Shown in pieces: positions 23,734-27,462 of a stretch of DNA of 27,462 bases. This DNA comes from Pseudomonadota bacterium (GTDB taxonomy: Bacteria; Pseudomonadota; Alphaproteobacteria; Rhizobiales; Xanthobacteraceae), in the NCBI GenBank assembly GCA_023417665.1, contig JAEZFA010000301.1, positions 1 through 27,462 of the forward strand, read 5' to 3'. A program made the position numbers and the translations under genes. The notes under the pieces were generated by a model. That model was not told the DNA's origin, did not search any database, and saw nothing but the letters and a program-made list of their open reading frames with translations. How positions within the stretch are numbered: position 1 is the stretch's first letter; every line of letters starts with the position of its first letter.

Positions 23734-24582
23734 CTAGGGGCGCCGTACGGCCAGCACTTCCAGACCGCTTTCGCGGATGCGCGCGATGGCTTCGCCAAGC
23801 GGTTCTTCGGCGACGGCCATATGATACGCGTTGGCATGCAGGAGCATGCTTTCGCCGGCATGGAAGCCGACATGTCCTTTCCAGAAGATCAGGTCGCCGC
23901 GCGCAAGCGTCTTCGCGTCACCGGAAAACTCGACCGGCTCGCCGATTTTCTGCTGCATGTCGCTGTCGCGCGGACACGCGCGGCCGGTGCTTTGCAGCGC
24001 AAGCTGCACGAGCCCCGAGCAGTCGAGCCCGGCCGAGGTCTTGCCGCCCCAGAGATAAGGCGTACCGAGAAAGCGCCGCGCTACCTCGACCGCGTCCTGC
24101 TCGCGGAAGTCCTGCTCCACAACATGCTGCCGCGGGACGAAGCCTCCGCCCGGCATGACGGAAAAATTCCGTTCTTCGCGGATCGCGGAGAATTCGGAGC
24201 CGAAGGAGAGCGAGGCAATCGGCGGCGCCTTGATGTCGGGCTTCGGAAAAATGAAGGTGCGCAGCGCGCGCACGCGATGCGTCGGCGCTGCCGCTTCTTT
24301 CACCAGCGCGTTCGAGGGCAGCCAGCCGACATAGCCGTCGCGCGAAAGCTGGCCCCAGGACCAGCCTTCTTCGGTCTCCTCGTAAACGACGACGCGCTCG
24401 CCGTGCAGCGCCTCGGTGTCGAGGGATGCGTCCGGCGCCGGCGCCTGACGCAGCGGTGCCGACACGTCGATCACCTGCATCGGCGTGCCATCGACATAGC
24501 GCGCGGCTTCGATGGTGCCGCGCAAGTGTGCCGCCGCCAGATCGGGACGCGCGGGTGTCACGCGCTTGTCGAACCCGCTCAC
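23734..24582 (-). CDS. NlpC/P60 peptidase with N-terminal SH3-like domains, no signal peptide
   Basis: A 282-residue peptidase of family C40. An N-terminal region (about 25-160) looks like two bacterial SH3 modules (for example EEGWSWGQLSRDGYVGWLPSNAL). The catalytic domain has PYLWGGKTSAGLDCSGLV with nucleophile Cys188, GHVGF with His237, and LLHANAYH with His249. There is no signal peptide or anchor, so it should act in the cytoplasm, like YkfC/dipeptidyl-peptidase VI enzymes that cut between gamma-D-Glu and the diamino acid of recycled wall peptides. That substrate is inferred from domain layout. The GTG start overlaps the marR stop (GTGA), implying coupling. Confidence 0.88.
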   Translation of the reverse strand: MSGFDKRVTPARPDLAAAHLRGTIEAARYVDGTPMQVIDVSAPLRQAPAPDASLDTEALHGERVVVYEETEEGWSWGQLSRDGYVGWLPSNALVKEAAAPTHRVRALRTFIFPKPDIKAPPIASLSFGSEFSAIREERNFSVMPGGGFVPRQHVVEQDFREQDAVEVARRFLGTPYLWGGKTSAGLDCSGLVQLALQSTGRACPRDSDMQQKIGEPVEFSGDAKTLARGDLIFWKGHVGFHAGESMLLHANAYHMAVAEEPLGEAIARIRESGLEVLAVRRP

Positions 24583-24929
24583 CGCGGCAACTCCCGTGCC
24601 TTGGCGACGACAAGATCGCCGAGCCGCTCAACATAGAGTGCGCCCTTCACCGTACGCTGCACGACGACATTGCGACGATCCTTGGGATCGCGCCGCCGCT
24701 GCAACAGTTCCATGCGACCCATGGTATCCAGCGCGCGGGTAATCACCGGCTTGGTGACGTTGAGCTTCGCGGCAAGCCCCCGCACGGTATGCGGCGGCGG
24801 CTCAAGATAAACCGTGAGCAGGATCGTGATCTGGCGGGCCGAGAGGTCGCGGTCGTCGTCGCGCACGACTTCGTAGTTGAAGTCGTGCAGCAGTTGCAGC
24901 GCTTGCGACGGGCGGATCTCGACGGTCAC
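24579..24929 (-). CDS. Short MarR-family transcriptional regulator
   Basis: A 116-residue winged-helix protein. Helices and recognition region: LSARQITILLTVYLEPPPHTVRGLAAKLNVTKPVITRALDTMGRMELLQRR, followed by the wing DPKDRRNVVVQRT, whose D-x-x-D-R-R pattern is diagnostic for MarR. The usual N- and C-terminal dimerisation helices are short, so the protein is at the small end of the family. The frame stays open upstream, but that part is antiphase to pepA; the only in-frame start codon in the gap is GTG at 24929. It is coupled to nlpC by GTGA and lies 62 bp after pepA, so it may control this peptidase cluster. Confidence 0.85.
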   Translation of the reverse strand: MTVEIRPSQALQLLHDFNYEVVRDDDRDLSARQITILLTVYLEPPPHTVRGLAAKLNVTKPVITRALDTMGRMELLQRRRDPKDRRNVVVQRTVKGALYVERLGDLVVAKARELPR

Positions 24930-24937
24930 GGCATTCT

Positions 24938-24947
24938 CGAAATTTCG
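24938..24947. promoter_or_regulatory. Perfect 10-bp palindrome before marR
   Basis: CGAAATTTCG lies eight bases upstream of the marR GTG, in the 62-bp pepA-marR gap. A MarR dimer acting on its own gene would bind a site of this kind, but a 10-bp palindrome can arise by chance. Confidence 0.3.
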
Positions 24948-24991
24948 TTTCGGAGCCGTATCATTCCAGCCGGGAGTGGATTTCGCAACCC

Positions 24992-26383
24992 TCAGGAATA
25001 GCGTTCGGTCAGAAGCGCAAACAGCGCGCGAACCGCATTGGCCTCGCCGCCTTCCGGCCGGCCGGGCCGCTCCCGCGGATTCCAGCCGAAGATATCGAGG
25101 TGCAGCCAGCTTTTGGCCGCGCCCGCAAACTTCGAAAGAAACAGCGCTGCGGTAATCGCGCCGCCATGCCCGCCGCCGACATTGTTGGTATCGGCAATCT
25201 TCGAGCCCAGCATCTCCATGTAAGGCTGCCAGAGCGGCAACCGCCACAGCGGATCGGCTTCGCGTTTTGCGTGCTTCTCCAACGCGGTCCACAACGCGTC
25301 GTCGTCGGTGAAAGCCGGCGGAATGTCGGGGCCGAGCGCCACGCGCGCCGCGCCGGTCAGGGTCGCAAAGTCGATGACGAGATCGGGCTTCTCCTCGCCG
25401 GCAAGCGTCAGCGCATCGGCCAGCACCAGACGGCCCTCCGCGTCGGTATTGCCAATCTCGACGGTAACGCCGCTGCGGCTTTTGAAGATGTCGCCGGGGC
25501 GAAACGCAATGCCCGAAATCGCGTTCTCGACCGCCGGCACGATGACGCGCAGCCGCACTTTCAGCTTCGCAGCCATGATCATGTGCGCGAGCGCAAGCGA
25601 AGCCGCGGCGCCGCCCATGTCCTTTTTCATCAAGAGCATCGCCGCATCCGGCTTGATGTCGAGCCCGCCGGTGTCGAAGCACACGCCCTTGCCGACCAGC
25701 GTCAGCTTCGGATGCGAAGGCTTGCCCCAGGTGAACTCAACGAGCCGCGGCGCGCGTTCGCTGCCCTGCCCGACCGCATAGACCAGCGGGAAATTCTTTT
25801 TCAGCAGGTCCTTGCCGACGACACTCGAAACCTTCGCGCCGTGCCGCTTGGCAAGCGAGCGGATCGCCGCTTCCAGTTCAGCGGGGCCCAGGTCATTCGC
25901 GGGCGTATTGACGAGATCGCGCGCGAGACAGACGCCTTCGGCAATCGACGAAACCTCGCGGCCGTCCACCCCTTCGGGCACGACGAGCCGCGGCATCTTC
26001 TTCTTCGCCGCGCGGTATTTGCCGAAGCGGTAAGCGCCGAGCACGAAGGCAAGCGTTGCGAGCCGCGCGTCACGCGGGGCGGCCGCAAATTTCCAGTCGC
26101 CTTGCGGGAGCAAGCCCGCGAGTTTTCCGGCGAGCATCGGATCGGCATGCCGGTCGCCGCGCTTGCCGAGGCCAAAGAGGCAGCCGCCGACGCCGCCTTT
26201 GGCGCCGCCCGGCACGAGCAGGAAGCGGCCCGACTCGGGACCGAAGCCCGCGGCATCCGCGAAGGCACGCGCTTCCGCCGGCAGCTGGTCCCGAACCGAT
26301 TTCCAGCCCGCATCGTCCACACACCAGACCGGCAGAGCCCTGGCAGCGGAAGCGATCAGCACGGGAGACAGAGACTGTGACAA
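24992..26383 (-). CDS. Leucyl aminopeptidase family protein (M17)
   Basis: A 463-residue M17 metallo-aminopeptidase that trims N-terminal residues from cytoplasmic peptides. The C-terminal catalytic domain has KGVCFDTGGLDIKP (Lys232, Asp237), KKDMGGAA (Asp255) and the signature NTDAEGRL (312-319, with Asp314, Glu316 and Arg318), so the two-metal centre is intact. The N-terminal part is shorter and more divergent than in E. coli PepA (503 residues), and closer to the PepB/alphaproteobacterial group. The TTG at 26383 is preferred because AAAGGA lies seven bases upstream; another TTG at 26425 would add 14 unlikely residues. First gene of the run pepA-marR-nlpC-quinone reductase. Confidence 0.9.
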   Translation of the reverse strand: MSQSLSPVLIASAARALPVWCVDDAGWKSVRDQLPAEARAFADAAGFGPESGRFLLVPGGAKGGVGGCLFGLGKRGDRHADPMLAGKLAGLLPQGDWKFAAAPRDARLATLAFVLGAYRFGKYRAAKKKMPRLVVPEGVDGREVSSIAEGVCLARDLVNTPANDLGPAELEAAIRSLAKRHGAKVSSVVGKDLLKKNFPLVYAVGQGSERAPRLVEFTWGKPSHPKLTLVGKGVCFDTGGLDIKPDAAMLLMKKDMGGAAASLALAHMIMAAKLKVRLRVIVPAVENAISGIAFRPGDIFKSRSGVTVEIGNTDAEGRLVLADALTLAGEEKPDLVIDFATLTGAARVALGPDIPPAFTDDDALWTALEKHAKREADPLWRLPLWQPYMEMLGSKIADTNNVGGGHGGAITAALFLSKFAGAAKSWLHLDIFGWNPRERPGRPEGGEANAVRALFALLTERYS

Positions 26384-26390
26384 GCGGGCG

Positions 26391-26396
26391 TCCTTT
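26391..26396 (-). promoter_or_regulatory. Ribosome binding site that fixes the pepA TTG start
   Basis: AAAGGA on the minus strand lies seven bases before the TTG at 26383. There is no ATG or GTG at a comparable spacing in frame, so a TTG start is the best reading. Confidence 0.6.
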
Positions 26397-26445
26397 CCTG
26401 ATTCCGGTTCTCGTAACACGGGCAAAAAGGCCGAGAAAGCGCGGC

Positions 26446-26470
26446 TTAACGCGGCGTTAGGGTTAACCCT
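26446..26470. promoter_or_regulatory. Twin palindromes with a CtrA-box-like half-site pattern
   Basis: TAACGC-G-GCGTTA (26447-26459) abuts the perfect 12-bp palindrome AGGGTTAACCCT (26459-26470), 57 bp before tadD and 62 bp before pepA in the middle of their divergent gap. The first also reads TTAA-N7-TTAG (26446-26460), one mismatch from the alphaproteobacterial CtrA site TTAA-N7-TTAA. The rest of the 144-bp gap shows nothing clear. Confidence 0.4.
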
Positions 26471-26527
26471 CTATTGCTCGGGCAAGCATTCCGGCGTGCA
26501 GCGCCGGGCTGCTGGCGGAGTATTCGT

Positions 26528-27334
26528 ATGCAGTTTCTTCCCGCTTCTCCGAAACAGCGCCTGCGCGGCACCGTTTCGCGACTCGCATTGGTGGCAGCAC
26601 TCGCGGCCTGTCTCGGCGCCTGCGCGGCCAAGCCCAACAAGGCGGACATCACCGGTTCGATCCAGAATCCGTTTCGTCCCGCCGACACCGACCCCCGCGC
26701 CGCCGTCACGCGGCTTGCGGAGGAATATCGGCAGCATCCGGCCAATCCCGAAATCGCCGTGTCCTATGCCCAGGCGCTGCGCCGCACCGAGCAACAGGCG
26801 CAGGCCGTCGCGGTGCTGCAACAGGCGACCATCAAGAACCCGACGCACAAGGGACTGCTCGCGGAATATGGCCGCGCGCTTGCCGAATCCGGCAGCCTGC
26901 AACAAGCGCTCGAAGTGCTCGGCCGCGCGCATACGCCCGACCAGCCAGACTGGCGCATCCTGAACGCGCAAGGCGCGATCCACGACCAGCTCGGCAACTA
27001 CAAGGATGCGCGGCGCTACTACAACACCGCGCTGAAGATGGTGCCGGACGAGCCTGCGGTGCTTTCCAATCTCGGCCTCTCCTACATTCTCTCGAAGGAA
27101 CTCAAGCAGGCCGAGATCACGCTGCGCCGTGCGGCGGCCAATCCGCGTGCGGAAAAGCGCGTGCGGCAGAACCTCGCGCTTTCGCTGGCGCTACAGGGCA
27201 AGTTCGAGGAAGCGGAGAAGATTGCGGCGGGCGACCTGCCGCCGGAAGAAGCCAGCGCCAACATCGCGGCACTTCGCGACATGATCCGCGACCAGGAGCA
27301 ACGTCCGCGCACCACGCCGCGCCGCCGGTCCTGA
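26528..27334 (+). CDS. tadD: TPR lipoprotein, TadD-like pilus assembly protein
   Basis: A 268-residue secreted lipoprotein. The N-terminal signal (RLALVAALAACLGAC) ends in a lipobox L-G-A-C with Cys32 as the lipidated residue. After a KADITGSIQNPF linker come about four to five tetratricopeptide repeats (roughly 55-240), for example GRALAESGSLQQALEVLGRA and GAIHDQLGNYKDARRYYNTALK. TadD proteins help place or assemble the Tad (Flp) pilus secretin in the outer membrane. The ATG at 26528 has GGAG seven bases upstream; an open frame further upstream lacks a ribosome site. The neighbouring TadC-like gene supports the assignment. It is read toward that gene, not with it. Confidence 0.85.
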   Translation: MQFLPASPKQRLRGTVSRLALVAALAACLGACAAKPNKADITGSIQNPFRPADTDPRAAVTRLAEEYRQHPANPEIAVSYAQALRRTEQQAQAVAVLQQATIKNPTHKGLLAEYGRALAESGSLQQALEVLGRAHTPDQPDWRILNAQGAIHDQLGNYKDARRYYNTALKMVPDEPAVLSNLGLSYILSKELKQAEITLRRAAANPRAEKRVRQNLALSLALQGKFEEAEKIAAGDLPPEEASANIAALRDMIRDQEQRPRTTPRRRS

Positions 27335-27363
27335 CCGGACCGGCAATCACGACGGAAACGAAC

Positions 27364-27397
27364 AACGCCCGCGACCGTCGCGGGCGTTTTCTTATTT
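27364..27397 (+). terminator. Intrinsic terminator between tadD and tadC
   Basis: Arms AACGCCCGCGA (27364-27374) and TCGCGGGCGTT (27378-27388) form a perfect 11-bp stem with a three-base loop. It is followed on the + strand by TTTTCTTATTT (27387-27397), about 30 bp after the tadD stop. The stem could also serve the convergent gene, but no T-rich tail exists in that direction. This is the clearest intrinsic terminator in the window. Confidence 0.9.
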
Positions 27398-27462
27398 GAT
27401 TTCCATCACCCGGATCGCGGCCGGGCCCATGATGACGACGAACAGCACCGGCAGGAAGAACA
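27392..27462 (-). CDS. tadC: TadC-like type II secretion F-domain protein, C-terminal end (partial)
   Basis: Only the last 22 residues and a TAA stop lie in the window. They read FFLPVLFVVIMGPAAIRVME followed by Ile-Lys. This is a hydrophobic helix ending in the P-A-A-I-R-I/V pattern that closes TadC and related inner-membrane platform proteins of Tad pili. The call rests on this short tail and on the TadD-like neighbour; the rest of the gene lies beyond 27462. Confidence 0.65.
   Translation of the reverse strand, partial: FFLPVLFVVIMGPAAIRVMEIK

Noticed and set aside
24930..25682. Extension of the MarR gene to a 367-residue fusion protein.
   Set aside because: The extra part is an out-of-frame reading of pepA and has low-complexity Arg/Ala/Gly composition.
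1..27462. CRISPR arrays, insertion sequences, prophage genes, tRNA or rRNA genes, attachment sites, toxin-antitoxin or defence modules.
   Set aside because: None was seen on reading both strands; gaps between genes are all under about 170 bp and are described above.

Overview
The window is compact, high-GC chromosomal DNA from an alphaproteobacterium. It is most likely a member of the Hyphomicrobiales (Rhizobiales) near the Bradyrhizobiaceae/Xanthobacteraceae. That placement is inferred from gene content and order (dapD-dapE, def-fmt-truA, ffs-dnaX-ybaB-recR, kdsB-pheA, a CycM-type anchored cytochrome c, tandem Yej binding proteins, Tad pilus genes) and from remembered protein likeness, not from a search. 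Coding density is very high. No gap between genes exceeds about 170 bp, and I saw no tRNA, rRNA, insertion sequence, prophage, plasmid or CRISPR signal.

Layout. 1-3122 (+): the end of dapD, two tandem DUF805 membrane proteins, an unrecognised two-TM protein and dapE, so three membrane genes of unknown role sit between two genes of the diaminopimelate/lysine pathway. 3110-5834 (-): def, fmt, a GNAT acetyltransferase and truA, a tightly coupled translation-related operon. 5956-8575 (+): rmuC and an AmpG-type permease. 8572-11425 (-): the small SRP RNA (ffs), dnaX, ybaB and recR. 11512-12930 (+): a HIT-family protein and nudC. 12927-14555 (-): kdsB and pheA. 14725-15327 (+): cycM. 15448-23107 (+): a complete Yej-type peptide ABC importer with two binding proteins, two permeases and a double ATPase. 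23104-26383 (-): an M17 aminopeptidase, a short MarR regulator, a cytoplasmic-looking NlpC/P60 peptidase and a flavodoxin-fold quinone reductase. 26528-27462: a TadD-like TPR lipoprotein facing the 3' end of a TadC-like gene across a bidirectional terminator.

Most of this is recognisable housekeeping and I see no clearly new system. The strongest biological thread is cell-wall peptide handling. AmpG and a YejBEF importer with two binding proteins (one with a Sec-like, one with a Tat-like signal) lie within 8 kb of each other. A YkfC-like NlpC/P60 peptidase without a signal peptide and a leucyl aminopeptidase follow, and dapD/dapE make the diaminopimelate that goes into the wall. Together they could import and recycle muropeptides, but this is inference from gene families.

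Other points worth a second look: a palindromic, CtrA-box-like element in the pepA/tadD divergent region; a palindrome overlapping a candidate promoter of the yej operon; a deformylase with two changed residues in its second signature motif; an SRP RNA whose 3' end almost touches the dnaX start codon; and three convergent gene pairs that each overlap by exactly four bases through a palindromic stop (TTAA or CTAG).
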